A stretch of DNA of 64,000 nt from Microplitis mediator (GCF_029852145.1 NC_079975.1:6944001-7008000); one strand, 5' to 3'. Counted from the stretch's first letter, positions 22,301-34,490 are shown. Notes: generated by a model not told the origin, from the letters alone. Numbers and translations: made by a program.

Positions 22301-25300
22301 TTAGTTGATAGGATAAGTAAATATGAGAAGGGTCTATTTCATATAAAAAGGTTGTAATATTTATTTACGAACGTCATTAGCTCAAGTTAACTTTTTCCAA
22401 AACCTTATTCTTCATACTCTATTACAACGCATACTCTTCACGATACACGGAAAAAAATTATGCTCAAAATTTTAATAGTTTGTAGTTTATTTTTGACTTA
22501 AAATTAGTATATTTGTATACTAATATCGAACCAGGATCATTATATATTACAAAATGGCTATTATTTATATTAAAATTTGATACACATAGAAGAGCAAAAT
22601 TTGTAATTTCGTATATTAAAATTAATATGAAAAAGAATCGATAAATTGGTATCTACAGTTCTTTATTACTATTCAAATAAACATAGAAAAATTTTAAAAA
22701 TTTACCACTTATTCGATTTATGTATATAATAAATTAATTTATAATAACGAATAAATAACATTTTCTATTAATTATTAATCAATGGGATAGAATTTATAAA
22801 ATAAGAGTTAAAAATTTTCGGTATTTTTACGAGCAAAAAATCAGTATCTAGTATACTAATTTTTCATTTTATTATTTACCACTTCTTTGATTTATGTATA
22901 TTGTAAATTAATTTATAATGATGAATAAATGATATTTTAAGCTAATAATTGATCAGTGATATCGAATTTATAAAATCAAAGTTTGTAACTTTTGCAATTT
23001 TCGGCTGGAAAAATCAGTATCTAAGATACCAATTCTTAATTTGGCCAATCATTACTTTTTAATAGATGTATGCCATAAATTAATTAATTTTCACTAATAA
23101 GTCACGTATTTATATACCTAAAAGTAAAAAAATTTACTTACTTTTTGAAATAATTGATAGTAGTTTTTAGGATTCTACAAAAATGAGTAAACTACTTTGC
23201 ACTAAGTACATAATAGTACTAATTATTGATAACAGATTCCACTTTTTACTATTATTTATTAATTTTTAATATTCTATTTTTTCCGTGTACCCATCTCGCG
23301 ATCTACTAGATCCTTCAAATCACAACATTTTTTTTTTTGCATGTAGACCACTCAGCTACACCGTTTTTGTCATGTACCTGAAGATCGGAACGTTTTTCGC
23401 GCAACGAAAAAAAAAATTTATGTGATTTGACTGCTTGAGGGGTAGTTCGGGATGGCCTGCAGTTTTCGGTAGACATTCTACCGCGTGTACAAAAGATTTC
23501 AAAACTCTAGATCCAGTAAATTTCTTACTTTTCATTTTTTATTTTTGTTCCGATCATCAGGTCCATTTTTGGTCTGCCGATATTTAATGAATAATTAATT
23601 ATATTTTCATCAGAACAAAATCACAAATTTATATTGATACAAAAATATATTTACAATCACGTGAGCTACATATTTTTATTATTTTCCGCTTAAAATCGAT
23701 CTCTATTTATAGATATATGAACTATATATTATTTTAACTGATTTTTGAAAATTGATTAAATTATATTTATTTACTAATCAAATTTGTAATTAAAAATAAT
23801 AGAAAGTACAAAGAAAATATTAAAAAAAAAAGTTTACCCATTTTTTTATGACTTATTTGTTCTAGTTTGCCCTTCAATTTAGCAATACATTGTATTGTAA
23901 ACAAAAACCTTACGCATTATTATTTTTATTTTGTTTTTTTTTGTTAATCAATATTACACTCACGAAACTTCTATCCGTCCTGTCTAACCAGTTTCTCAGC
24001 TCATATTTATGAACCCGGGCCATCATACCGGTTTTTGAAATTATTCGGTCCATTTTAAACCTTGAAGGTTTCATACTTTACAACGTTTTCATATTTTATA
24101 TACTGAAATTTTCCGGCTACTACTCTAATCATGAAATATTTATAGAACATAATTATTCAGACTAACGGGTCCATGAAAAAAAAATTTAAAAAAAGGTTAT
24201 TTTCGTGTAATATTATTCGAACATAATATAAATATAGTGCGCATCAATTCAAATATTTAATAAAACTTTCTACGCATTAACAGCTAACTAATAATGGGAT
24301 TTGTTAGCTTGCCGCGTATTGAATTTTAATGAAAGTTTCGTAGCGGCTAAACAACAATCAAACTTAGATGCTTTTACCACATTGAGGTTGATGTTGTAAA
24401 GGAGGGTGCGGGTGGATGTGGTATGTAGAGTTTGTATCCAGTGTTAAATATATGAGATGATATATATCGTCGTTCTCAGCAGAAAACCGCCGAACCACGT
24501 TTTTTATAAAATGATTTTTTTTGCATTTCCTGTAGTTACGTAGTACCCTTTACTACATATTGGAATACCCGCCACTACAATGTTTTACTACAATATTGTG
24601 GCTAGACCCGTATGAAAATAACATATATGGTCAAAATATATGTAAAAATATATGATAAATATCAGAAAATATATGTGGCCAATTTAACTATATTTCCTGA
24701 TATATTTTTATATATATGTCATTATACAAAATATATATGTCAATCATATACAAAAAATATATTTTTATCATATATGAAAATATATATTCTTGTCATATAC
24801 GAAAACTATATTTTTATCATACATAAAAATATAAATTTCTGTCATATACGAAAAATATATTCTGATCATATATAGAAACATATATTTATATTGTGTATAG
24901 AAAAAGAAGATTCTTATTTGTATGACCAACTCCAATTAAATTAGATCTAAATTTTAATATGCTCTTTAAATTGCAGTTAAAATTTTAAAAATTAGTTAAT
25001 TTGATGCAAATATGTATATCCATATACATATGCATACACCGAATAAAGTATATGCTTAAATATAACAGAGAAAATATATGGTGCCATATATAATATAAAT
25101 TATATGCTACCATATATTTCATTTCATATAAAAATTCTATACTTTTTAAATATAAAAGGAAATATATCAATACAATATATTATAAGGTACATGTAAATGT
25201 ATATATAGCTTAATATAAAAAAACATATGTTACATGTATGAAATATCACTATATGATTTTTTATAATATACAATATAATATATCATATATTTTTTTGTTG

Positions 25301-28300
25301 CAAACATATATGATTGTATATATTTTATCCATATATTGTTTTTTCATACGAGGTAGAACCAAAATTTTTTTTCCGTGATATTTATCAATAGTTTCAAATA
25401 AATCTATTTGTTTGAATGAAATCGAATGTTTTCTCAGTGCAACCAAAAATGTAAGAGAGAACCGTTACCTTCTAAAATAAAGATGAAAAATATTTTATAC
25501 ATGCAAATTATGAAAAAAACTTTATTCTGAAGTAAAATATCTACATAGTATTCATATTTATTTATTATTATTTTTTTTTTTTAATAAAAAAATGACTTTT
25601 TTAAATTTTATGAATAGCGATAACCATATTATTGAAAACCACTTTTTTTTCATTTATTAATTAATGAAAATAAAAAATAGAACATGATAAGTCGAGTTGC
25701 ATAACTTTTTCTAATAAAACTCATCTTTTGAAGAGGGATAATATCAAGAATTTATTTTGTTTTTAATTTTAAAATATTTTAAAGTATAAAGCAAACAATT
25801 TTAGTAATATGATGTTAAAAATTGAATCAAGCAATGTGAGCTTTTATCTATCTTTTTATTATTTTTTTTTTTTTCTACAAGTTTTCTCCAAGCATAGATC
25901 CCATTTAATGAAAAATTTATACCTCATACATGCATAAAAATTTGGGTTAGATATTAAAGACGCTCTAATCGTTTAGCAGATAGTAAAAATGAGAGAGAAT
26001 TTTTCGACCCTCGCTTTATGAATTATTTATGAAATTTAAAACAACTTTTAAATTCTATAAAAAGTTACGTTTCATGATAAAATTACACATCGGCGTATAA
26101 GTTTTAATTAGCTTTACTATATTATTTAATTAAATCGTTTCGCTTAATCATTATAATAATTACTTGTAAAAAATTTCTTGTATTAATGTTATGTATATAT
26201 ACATATATTTTTTGAAACAATTCATTCCATACGATAACAATAAATCAACGTGTTTTTGCAGAATCATGATGGTTTAATCGTTCGTTCAGAAACGAAAGTT
26301 ACCCCAGAAATACTTTCGGCAGTACCTAATCTTCGTATTATTGGACGTGCCGGAACAGGAGTTGATAATATTGATCTCCAAACTGCTACACGTCATGGAA
26401 TAGTTGTTCTTAAGTAAGTTTTTTATTATGACGAATGATTAAAAGTATGAAAATCTGAAAAACGGTTGACCCTATAGGCCAACCCCAAAACTTCCTGCTG
26501 TTTCTGAGCTCGAAAGTTCGAAATTGTTTGTAAATTTTTGAGCTCTTTGAGTTCAAAAAAAGTTTGGTCTAAAAAGAAAATCTATTTTGCTGAAAAAAAG
26601 TAATTTTTGTTCGACGAAATCTTTAGAAAATCAACAGTAACTTTTTAAAACTTGGCATTGATTAAATTTTGAAGCAAATCGATCCAGAGGTTCACGAGTT
26701 TACCAAAAAAATCCTAAAAAAAAATTCATTTATTTTTATATATCGTACAACTCGTAAACTACTCGACCGATCGACTTCAAAATCAAATCAATTCTAAGTA
26801 TTGGTGAGTACTTTCAAATCGCTTGATTTGTTCCAAAGATATCGTACGACCAAAATTAGTTTACACCCACGCACACACACAGACGTCCACCCGGAAATAG
26901 TCAAAATTACTTCCTAGGACCTCAGAACGTCAGAATCTGACGAAAACTCGATATTCGAAATCGGACCGAAACCAATAACTTTCCTTTTATTGAAAATTTA
27001 AAATTTTCATAGCGGGAAGTCAAGAACTATGAACATATTTATTGTTTATATAATATTCTTATTTTCAGTACACCTGGAGGTAATAGCATTAGTGCTTGTG
27101 AATTAACATGCGCATTTATATCAGCACTTGCAAGAAACGTTCCTCAAGCAGCTCAATCAATGAAAGAAGGCAGGTGGGACCGTAAACTATACTCCGGATT
27201 TGAATTGTCAGACAAGACTCTCGCAGTTCTCGGTTTCGGACGTATTGGCCGTGATGTAGCCCTCAGAATGCAATCATACGGAATGAAGATTATCTGCTTC
27301 GATCCAATGCTTAGTGCTGAAGCTACAGCGAGCGTTGGTGCGACAAAATTAAATTTAGAGGAAATTTGGCCAATTGCTGATTACATCACCGTTCATACTC
27401 CGCTTATTCCTCAGACACGAAGTTAATATTTTTTTTTTCCTATTGATTAGTTATTGAAGTATGTCATTAATTTTGATTTATTTACACTTTTTCTCGCTTA
27501 GATCTTATCAATGCCAATACTTTAGCTAAATGTAAGAAAGGCGTAAGAATAATAAACGTCGCACGCGGTGGAATTGTCGACGAAGAAGCGCTTCTACAAT
27601 CTATTAAATCGGGTCATTGCAGTGGTGCTGCACTCGACGTTTTTACTGAAGAGCCACCAAAAAATCCTACAACTTTGGAACTTATTAAGCATCCGCACGT
27701 TATTGCGACGCCTCATTTAGGTAACAAAATATTCTTATGCCCATAAATTAAATTGTAATATTTAGATAATATTCACGGAAATAGTTTTTTTGTAACCTCG
27801 AGATAAGATAACTTATGGTAACAAATTTCCGCCTTAATATATGGATAACGAAACATTTATTCTGATTACAATGTTTTTGTAATGATAGCAAATTATTTGA
27901 TGCGCTTAGAAATGGTTTATAACTGTAACAAAACTGTAGCGTTACACTAAAAAATTGAGTTGTTGAAGAAACAAAAGGAATTTGTAGCAATTAAGTAATT
28001 TTTTGTAATCATTAGCTAAGAATAGTTACGATAACAAATGCTGGCTTTGAAATACGGCGATATTTTTATTATTTATATCATGCATTTTCATAACAAATTC
28101 ACTTCTTAACTACAACGTAATTTCGTTTGTTACTACAGTCGGGCCTCGTTATAAGACTAGTTCGGGACGGTAGGGGAAAAAATTCTTAAAATTGAGGTTC
28201 CCCCACTATTATGCTGAACAGCGTTTGCGCCCAAGCCTCGCTATAAGACTATCGCCGTTTTGCGTTTTATTTATCTATTTGGTTAAACTCTACTCTATTA

Positions 28301-29441
28301 TACAATGCATCTATTTTATGTATAATCATAAATAAACAGAATTTCGTCGTTCTTTTCTCTTAATTAATTACGTGAACATGAAATTGTAAGTATTATTTGT
28401 GAAAATAAATTACTTAATCTTCAATTTATATGTATGTATATTTTATCTCGGTTTTAGTTGTACTATTCGTTAGTCTTATATAGCGAGATTTCGGCGCAAA
28501 ATTTTCATTGAGTTGATGGTGGGGGAAGCGTTCTGAGCGAGTTTTTATGAATTGATGGGAAGAGTCTTACAACGAGGTCCGACTATATAACAAAAACTTT
28601 AGTTATCCCGTCTTTTGTTATAACGACGAAACCCTTTTTTTTTGTGTTATAGGTGCAAGTACAGAAGAAGCTCAAAAACGTGTAGCAGTTGAAATAGCCG
28701 AACAATTTCTAGCTATTTCTGGTAAATCTGATAAATACACAGTTACCGGAATAGTTAATGCTCCTATTTTATCAGCGGCAACATCTGACGAGAATAGATC
28801 GTGGATAGAACTGTCGAAAAAGTTAGGCCGATTAGGCGCACGTTTTCTCAAAAAAACCACTAATCAGCGACTTTCCAGTGTTCCTGTTGAAAGTCAAACT
28901 GTTGGTATGGGCATGCTTGCTAAAAAGTTTGTGCATACTGCGGTTCTTGTTGGACTACTTGAAGGTCAAACTAAAAATGGACTAAACTTAGTAAATGCTC
29001 CAATGTTGGCGAAAGATGTCGGTGTTGAGGTAAAAGAAAGTCACATTGATGGAGAAGTTGATGCAGTAGTTGTAAAAGTTGGTCCACACCAAGTTAAAGG
29101 TACGTTCATTAATTACCATTCAATTTATGCAAATGATATATTATTAAATTTTTAATTATCATAAATTATAATAAATTTATAATACGTTTTTTTTAGGAAC
29201 AGTTCGTAATAATGATCACGTACTGCTGTCAATTGACAATAATACTTTCGAAAATGGTATTATTTTAAGAAATTATATGTCATTTTATCGATCGACTGGA
29301 CCGGAAGGTCTTGTTAATATTGTTAACACATTTTCATCAAAATCTGTTATTATAAACAGTATTAATGCGAACGGAAATTGGCTTGCTATTGAAACTAATG
29401 AAGATGTAACTATTCCAGTAGAAAATATGGAAAATTTATAA
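19345..29441 (+). CDS. D-3-phosphoglycerate dehydrogenase, complete, six exons
   Basis: Exons 19345-19479, 26262-26413, 27069-27421, 27502-27720, 28653-29099 and 29197-29441 join in frame into 516 aa, close to the roughly 530 aa of animal PHGDH. The enzyme oxidises 3-phosphoglycerate with NAD+ in the cytosol, the first step of serine synthesis. Visible signatures are IIGRAGTGVDNID (exon 2), the Rossmann motif VLGFGRIGRD (GxGxxG at about residues 151-156) with Asp at 174, NVARGGIVDE (catalytic Arg about 235), the Glu in FTEEPP, and the catalytic His in ATPHLGAST split across exons 4/5 (about 285). The C-terminal allosteric-type domain follows (GLLEGQTKNGLNLVNAP). The start is the first ATG that gives MSIKLRSVFISDP, typical of the family; an ATG 39 nt upstream lies across the likely UTR acceptor. 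Intron 1 is 6.8 kb; intron 3 is only 80 bp with a weak GTTAAT donor. Confidence 0.97.
20449..20731 (+). repeat. 71-bp tandem array, four units
   Basis: Units start at 20449, 20520, 20591 and 20661, giving periods of 71, 71 and 70 bp. Each begins AACAAAATCAAACCATAGG, continues through a GGTCCAGGTCTGGCCCCATG-like core and ends CAAGGCTTGGGAAT. They are about 85-90% alike by eye and far richer in G+C than the intron around them. The array is preceded by TTATAACCCGGGTTATAACC and similar half-palindromes. A block of related GGCC/CAAG text follows up to about 20800. Confidence 0.85.
22445..23289. mobile_element. TIR element with a 174-bp internal duplication
   Basis: The ends are ACACGGAAAAAAATTA and its complement TATTTTTTCCGTGT. 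Inside, TTTACCACTT begins at 22701 and again at 22875, each followed by about 170 bp of similar sequence (for example ATTTATGTATAT...TAAATTAATTTATAAT and AGTATCTAGTATACTAAT). Non-coding. The ACACGGAAA terminus is shared with the 34491-35395 element. Confidence 0.65.
23373..23545. repeat. TGTACCTGAAGATC repeat, copy 1 (one end only)
   Basis: It starts TGTACCTGAAGATCGGAACG and continues through GGGATGGCCTGCAGTTTTCG to CTAGATCCAGTAAATTT. Copies are at 49719-49919 (with both inverted ends) and 58361-58520. Here only the left terminus is present. Confidence 0.6.
24607..25351. mobile_element. TIR element filled with ATATAT palindromic repeats
   Basis: CCCGTATGAAAA on the left pairs with TTTTTTCATACG on the right. 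Between them nearly all sequence is built from CATATATGAAAA- and AATATATTTTTAT-like units at about 31-32 nt spacing in the first half, and looser ATATA palindromes after that. It is related in its ends and style to the small 30293-30411 element (CCCGTACGAAAAA). An 87-codon ORF here is just translated repeat. Confidence 0.65.
26461..27020 (+). repeat. GGTTGACCC...GCGGGAAGT repeat, copy 2, in PHGDH intron 2
   Basis: It runs from AACGGTTGACCCTATAGG to CATAGCGGGAAGT and fills most of intron 2 (26414-27068). Shared blocks with the other copies include GACCGATCGACTTCAAA and AAGATATCGTACG. It leaves only about 48 bp before the splice acceptor. Confidence 0.75.
28136..28584. mobile_element. 449-bp TIR element in PHGDH intron 4
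   Basis: The left end AGTCGGGCCTCGTTATAAGA and the right end TCTTACAACGAGGTCCGACT are inverted repeats, and internal copies of the end motif occur (CAAGCCTCGCTATAAGACTA at about 28233). No ORF. Its ends resemble the element at 53389-54684 in style (GTCATAAGCC) but not in sequence. Confidence 0.75.
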
Positions 29442-29737
29442 TATGTATTTTCAATACACAGCAAAAAACTTTTCCAACAATTAATATACAACTGTGTGTT
29501 AAAACAATATTTTACGAAATTTTTTATGTTGTTCTAACAGTATTCATTTGTGTAAAAAAGCTAACACAAAAAATGTTAAAAGTAACATAAGAAATGTTAG
29601 TATTTTTTGTTACCGGTTCTAAAATTTTTACACACTTAAATGTTGTCTGCAACACGTTAAGTTGATTTAACATTTTTATTGGTGTTATTTTGATACTTGT
29701 AAAAACTGATGTATATACAAACTTAACAGATAACTAG

Positions 29738-30200
29738 CCTATCAAAAAAATTAATGTGGGATTGCATGGGAATCTATAGGAATCCATATAGAAAAGTATG
29801 GATTTATGTAAGAATCCATAGGAATTAATGTAGGAGTGTACGGATTTATATAAGAATCCATGTAGAAAACCATAGGTATCTGGATTCTTATAGAAAATCG
29901 TGGGATTCCCCTATAGAAACTTCACATAGGAAACTGAGTACTGGGATTCTCATACAGGAACTTGGATATATGGATTTCTTGGTGGGAAATTCATACAGGA
30001 ATCTGGATTTCTATATAAATAATTTCTATAGAATCCGGCGTATCTGGATTTCTATGTCTATCATCTATTGATATGCGTATAAAAATAAAACAACAGATTA
30101 ATATTCTTATACGAAACCATATGGGAATCCATCGGAAAACGTCATGTGAGAACCCACAGAAGAATCTACGCTGGATTTCCGTGTGGATTTTTTTGATAGG
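29738..30200. mobile_element. TATGGA-family palindromic element, copy 2 (complete)
   Basis: It is bounded by CCTATCAAAAAAATT and GGATTTTTTTGATAGG, perfect over the outer 13 bp. The interior is a chain of 'ggaatccatatag' words in both orientations, alignable along its length with copy 3 at 37232-37672. Confidence 0.8.
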
Positions 30201-30292
30201 TTATGAACACGCGCTCAATGTTAAAATAACATTTTAACAGTGTTAACTCTTGTTTGGACAGTAACACTGAGTAAATGTTACTTTTGTTTCAA

Positions 30293-30411
30293 CCCGTACG
30301 AAAAAAGTATATATCCGGGATATATACAGACAAAATTGAATATATGTCTCATATATGCGGCATATATTCAAATTTGCCCGAATGTATACAGATATACCTT
30401 TTTCGTACGGG
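30293..30411. mobile_element. 119-bp CCCGTACGAAAAA hairpin
   Basis: CCCGTACGAAAAAAGTATAT pairs with ATATACCTTTTTCGTACGGG. Internal words ATATATCCGGGATATAT and CATATATGCGGCATATAT are palindromic. It is nested in the 29454-30560 element. Confidence 0.75.
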
Positions 30412-30560
30412 AATTAACACTTTTTGTGTGAAAAATGAACTGATCAAACAACACAACAGCAGTATGTTAAATTACCACACACAGATGTTAAACATTCATC
30501 AAAAAAAGTTTTAACACACTTTTTTCTTTACACAAATACGAAAAATTTTTTACTGTGTAT

Positions 30561-31981
30561 GAATATAACCTTAATATTTTTAAAATACAATATAATTTTT
30601 TTTACTATCTTTTAATTTACGGAATTTAAAATAAAATGTAACTCATTGTTTTAAAATAATAATTAAAGCAAAGAAATATTTATAATTATAACACATTTGT
30701 ATGAAGAGAAAAAAAATTTTTAATTGATTTTAATAATAAAAGCCTATAAAATCAGCATAAAAAATTTATTATTCACGAACTAATAAAAAAATAGTACTTT
30801 TAAAAAGTCCTTTTTCATACTTTGAACATAACCGATAACATTAATTTGAATTTTACTTGTAAGTTAAACATTTGTCTCTATATATTATTTCTATTTAATG
30901 TAACTCGTGTACACTTAAAATAAAACATTTCCACTACACGTAGAGCAATTTAAACAAGATGTTCCTTTTTAGCTGTAAACATCCGTTCATCTATTTGCAT
31001 TTGATCTCACTGAATTGCGGTAATAGCAATTTCTCTCATTGCGCATATTTGCTTAAGTTCTCTCCAACTAATCGATTCCCATTGAATTTATTTTTTTATT
31101 TGATTATAACAAAGTTCTAATTTTTACGGAAATATTTAATTAAATTTCCAAATAATCTACGAGCAGTAAAAGTTTTGTTGTAATATAAATCACATTAAAC
31201 GAACTTATTTCATCTCACACAATAATCTCGATATATAAATCGCTCATTTATAAATGTCTGTTAAACTTTTTAACTTTTGGCAACTCGTGTATCGATAATT
31301 TTTTTTTTGCTTAAATCGACATCTTTTGGGAATACGTGCCAATTTGCTTCTAGTTATAGTAGAATAGCCAAAGCCTTAATAGCCCACAGTGATAGGTTGT
31401 GCGATCGCTATTTATTCATTCCCAGAATTATCGCTGTAGTCTCGGTGAAGGTATAACTCTCTGTTTCGCGTGACAGGAGTAATTCCCAAGAGATCAAGAA
31501 AACACTATTGGAAGATCATTGGTACTAACCTACATGTCTTTTTTTTTTAACTAAACGTAAACGCTCACTTATTCCTCTTCACTCGAAGCATTTTAAGCCC
31601 TTTAAAATACTGGATGAGCAGTTTCTCATATGCCCGTCAGATAAATTTAATGGATACTTTATCAGAAGTAATTTTTATAAAGATGAATTACTTACTCCCA
31701 ATATTAGAATAAGCGTAAAATGATTAATCATTGACTACTATAACATCATTAACTAGATGACTGAGGATTTAGTAACGAGGTTAAAGGATTTATTTTATTG
31801 ACCCTGATTAAAAGAAACGATTCGAAACGATTTGCAATGTTAAATGTCCATAAGAAGGGTGATTCGAAAGTATTCAAAATATTCAAAAGCATTAGAAAGT
31901 ATTTAAAATTTTTCTTTTCTTGTTTCAATGACCGGTCATTGAAAATATACTTTTGTCGATGGTATTGAAAAAAAACTGGAT
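30561..31981. other. Intergenic; no gene seen
   Basis: Mostly AT-rich. A GC-richer 200-bp patch at about 31320-31520 has no open frame and no recognised motif; it could be regulatory or part of an untranslated exon. Confidence 0.5.
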
Positions 31982-32723
31982 AACGGTTGACTACCAGCTA
32001 GACCATGAACTTTCTACTGTTACGGTATTGTATGCATATTTTCGAGCTTTTCGAGCTTAAAGGGAAAGTGGTGACCGACCTAATGAACTTTGAAAATTGA
32101 ACTTTACCAATTTGAACTTGACAATTTGAACTTTGGTAAATTTGAACTTTTATGAATGAAACAACTTTTGATTGATGATGATGATGATGATAATGGATGA
32201 AAATTATATTTGATGAAAGAAATACTAAATTATTCAAAGTTCAAATTTACAAAAATTCGAATTGCCAAAGTTCAAATTTCAAAAGTGTAAAAGTTCAAAT
32301 TTTCGAAGTTCATTAGGTATGGAACCGGGAAAGTTTTGCGCAACTTAATTGCGAAGTATGTATTCTGCTAACGCTTACTCAGTCCCAGCTGATTCACTCA
32401 CGTAAAAATGATATGTATAAATATTCAAATATGCTCGCGTAGAACGAAATTCGTACCATTTGAAAGATAATTTATTAATGAATTAACAACGGCAAGAACA
32501 AAATATTACTGAATATTTAAACCCGTACAGTATAAGTTATTAAGCAAAAATAAGGAAAATTTATATTTTCTACGATATTTTGGAAGTAACTTAAAATCTA
32601 CTGAATAAATTGGATTCAAATATACGTGTCAACATCCAATGAAAAATAAATTTTCGATAATCGGATTGAAAACAATAACTTGCTTATTTTTTATAAAATT
32701 TTCAATTTTAATGGCGGGAAGTT
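31982..32723 (+). repeat. GGTTGACCC...GCGGGAAGT repeat, copy 3, with a nested TTTGAACTT foldback
   Basis: It starts AACGGTTGACTACCAGC and ends AATGGCGGGAAGTT. It is interrupted at about 32079-32316 by an insert whose ends CCTAATGAACTTTGAAAA / TTTTCGAAGTTCATTAGG are inverted. The insert is a run of TTTGAACTT words on the left and AAGTTCAAA words on the right, with a GAT microsatellite in the loop. The dispersed repeat at 32337-32482 follows. Confidence 0.65.
32337..32482. repeat. Dispersed repeat, copy 2 (TTCTGCTAACGCTTACTC)
   Basis: Matches 8121-8227 in the same orientation, from TAATTGCGAAG through TTCTGCTAACGCTTACTCAG to TTTATTAATGAAT. Confidence 0.65.
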
Positions 32724-33411
32724 CAAAATTATATTACTTTAAGAGGTGTTTGAACTTTTTTCTCTATTACACTGAAATCCACAAACGGTACTACCTTTGT
32801 TGCACTTGAGCAGTAAACGGAAAAATTGGTCGAGTTTTTCTCTTACGCAAACGAATATTATCAAAAAATTACAGCACACTTCACTAGATTAAACAGTGGT
32901 GCATCAATGTGCAGTCTGTCGTTCGTATTTAGATATTTAGTTTCCGAAAAAAACTCAGCCGAAAATATCTGATAATAATTTTTTATACAAAAGATTACTT
33001 ATTTTTATGTTCAGTCTACCGCGAACTTTATTTCTAAACTCTATTTCAAATATATTACTTTAGAAAAAAATAAAAGTCATTCTTTTTTAATCTATCCACA
33101 ACAATAAAATTTTTTTTAATTAAAATATATTAGTAGACGACAGTTTCATCTACATTTTTTTATATTATCAAGTTACTAATATATAAGATTCTTACAGAGC
33201 GTTCGATCAATCCAAGGTTCGTCGCTTGCTTCTATTGTATTCAAGAAGACTTAAAGTACTGGGCTGTTCAAACTAGCTCTTTTGAATTTTAAAAGACTGA
33301 GGAAGGTAATGCTTTATGCAATGTAGTTTCCAGCATCTGGGAACACTATCCCCTTAATTTCATATATAATAGAGAGCTTTATTAAAGAACTCTATAAGTA
33401 TATTAGCTCCA
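32724..33411. other. Non-coding; contains a diverged copy of the TTAACAGGGG family
   Basis: At about 32745-32985 the order of blocks (TTTTCTCTATTACACTGA, AACGGTACTACCTTTGTTGC, GAGTTTTTCTCTTACGCAAA, GAAAATATCTGATAA) follows the element at 49021-49267, but the CAGGGG ends are lost. The rest to 33411 holds no gene. Confidence 0.6.
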
Positions 33412-33545
33412 TATACTGCCATGCTTAGGAAAAAGGCAGTAACTTCACTTACTGCTTGTCTGTTTAACTCATGTTAAATTAACATTGGTAAGATAGAAAG
33501 CCAGTAAGTGAACTTACTGCCCTTTTCCTAAGCACCGCAGTATAG
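33412..33545. mobile_element. 134-bp hairpin element TATACTGCC...
   Basis: TATACTGCCATGCTTAGGAA and TTCCTAAGCACCGCAGTATA are inverted, and the arms continue through GGCAGTAACTTCACTTACTG. It is a nearly complete foldback with a short loop; non-coding. Confidence 0.8.
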
Positions 33546-33607
33546 GTTATGGGTAAGTATAAATCTATTACGTAACTTCATTCATTTATTTTTTATAACC
33601 TATTTTT

Positions 33608-34231
33608 AACTTCCCGCTATGAAATTTGAAAATTTTCAAGAAAAGGGAAGTTATTGGTTTCGGTCCGACTTTACGAACGAGTTTTCATCAGATCTTCAGG
33701 TGTTGAGGTCTTAGGAAGCTATTCTGACTATTTCCGGGAGGACATCCAGACACATTTATGTGGATGTATGTACGTGTGTGTGTAATCTTTTATCTTACGA
33801 TATCTTTGGAATGAATCAACCGATTTGAATATGTCGTGCGGTAATCGAAAGGGCTCACTAAAACTTAGATCTTGATAGATTTTTGAGTCAATCGGTCGAG
33901 TAGTTTATAAGTTATACGAAAAATAAAAGTAGAAACAAAGTTTTTTTTAGGTTTTCGTTGCATAACTCGACCGATTTATTTCGAAATTTATTCAAATCTG
34001 AACCTCAACAAGCTCTTTCGATTGCCACAAGGCACGTGCAAATCAGTCGATTTGTTCCGAAGATATCGTTAAGCAGAAATTACTTTTTTTTAGCGACATG
34101 GATGTTGTTTCACTCCAATCGGTTTTTAACCTCGAAAAGCTCAAAAGTTTACCAACAATAACATTTGCGAATGCGCTGAGGTCGAAAACAGCGGGAAATT
34201 TTAGGGTTAGCCCACAAGATCCACCGTTTTT
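33608..34231 (-). repeat. GGTTGACCC...GCGGGAAGT repeat, copy 4 (reverse orientation)
   Basis: It begins with AACTTCCCGCTATGAAA (complement of the family 3' end) and runs to TAGGGTTAGCCCACAAGATC. It includes ACGATATCTTTGGAATGAAT and ATAACTCGACCGATTTA blocks shared with copies 1 and 2. Confidence 0.7.
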
Positions 34232-34490
34232 CATATTTTTTTTACTTATTCTATCTGTCACGATGAATAATTAAGAAAACTGGCTGCAAATTATATTCTA
34301 ATAGAATTAATATTTTTTGGAGTTAAAATAACCTCAAATTTTTTTGTCCAGATTAATACAACACGTAATAATTATACGTAAAATTTAATGAATTTTTTTA
34401 ATTATCACGTATATATTCACGTATTTGTTTGAGCATGAACACATACTTTTCCGCTTAACAGCATTATTTAATTAATTTAAAAATGCTACA

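Larger units (their letters stand above)
19480..26261 (+). other. Intron 1 of the phosphoglycerate dehydrogenase gene (6.8 kb), repeat-rich
   Basis: It is bounded by CAG|GTAAAA and TTTTTGCAG|AAT. It holds a TTATAACC-rich palindromic lead (20397-20448), a 71-bp tandem array (20449-20731), a microsatellite (about 21856-21872), a TIR element with an internal 174-bp duplication (22445-23289), a TGTACCTGAAGATC repeat (23373-23545) and a TIR element full of ATATAT palindromes (24607-25351). No extra exon was seen. Confidence 0.75.
29454..30560. mobile_element. TIR element beginning 13 bp after the PHGDH stop, with two nested elements
   Basis: ATACACAGCAAAAAACTTTT on the left pairs with AAAATTTTTTACTGTGTAT on the right. 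The body has many GTTAA/TTAAC-type words. Two other elements are nested: a TATGGA-family copy (29738-30200) and a CCCGTACGAAAAA hairpin (30293-30411). The close position means the PHGDH 3' UTR is probably made of this element, and no clear AATAAA signal precedes it. Confidence 0.7.

Noticed and set aside
24612..24875. 87-codon ORF with repeating Tyr/Ile
   Set aside because: It is translated ATATAT repeat inside the 24607-25351 element.
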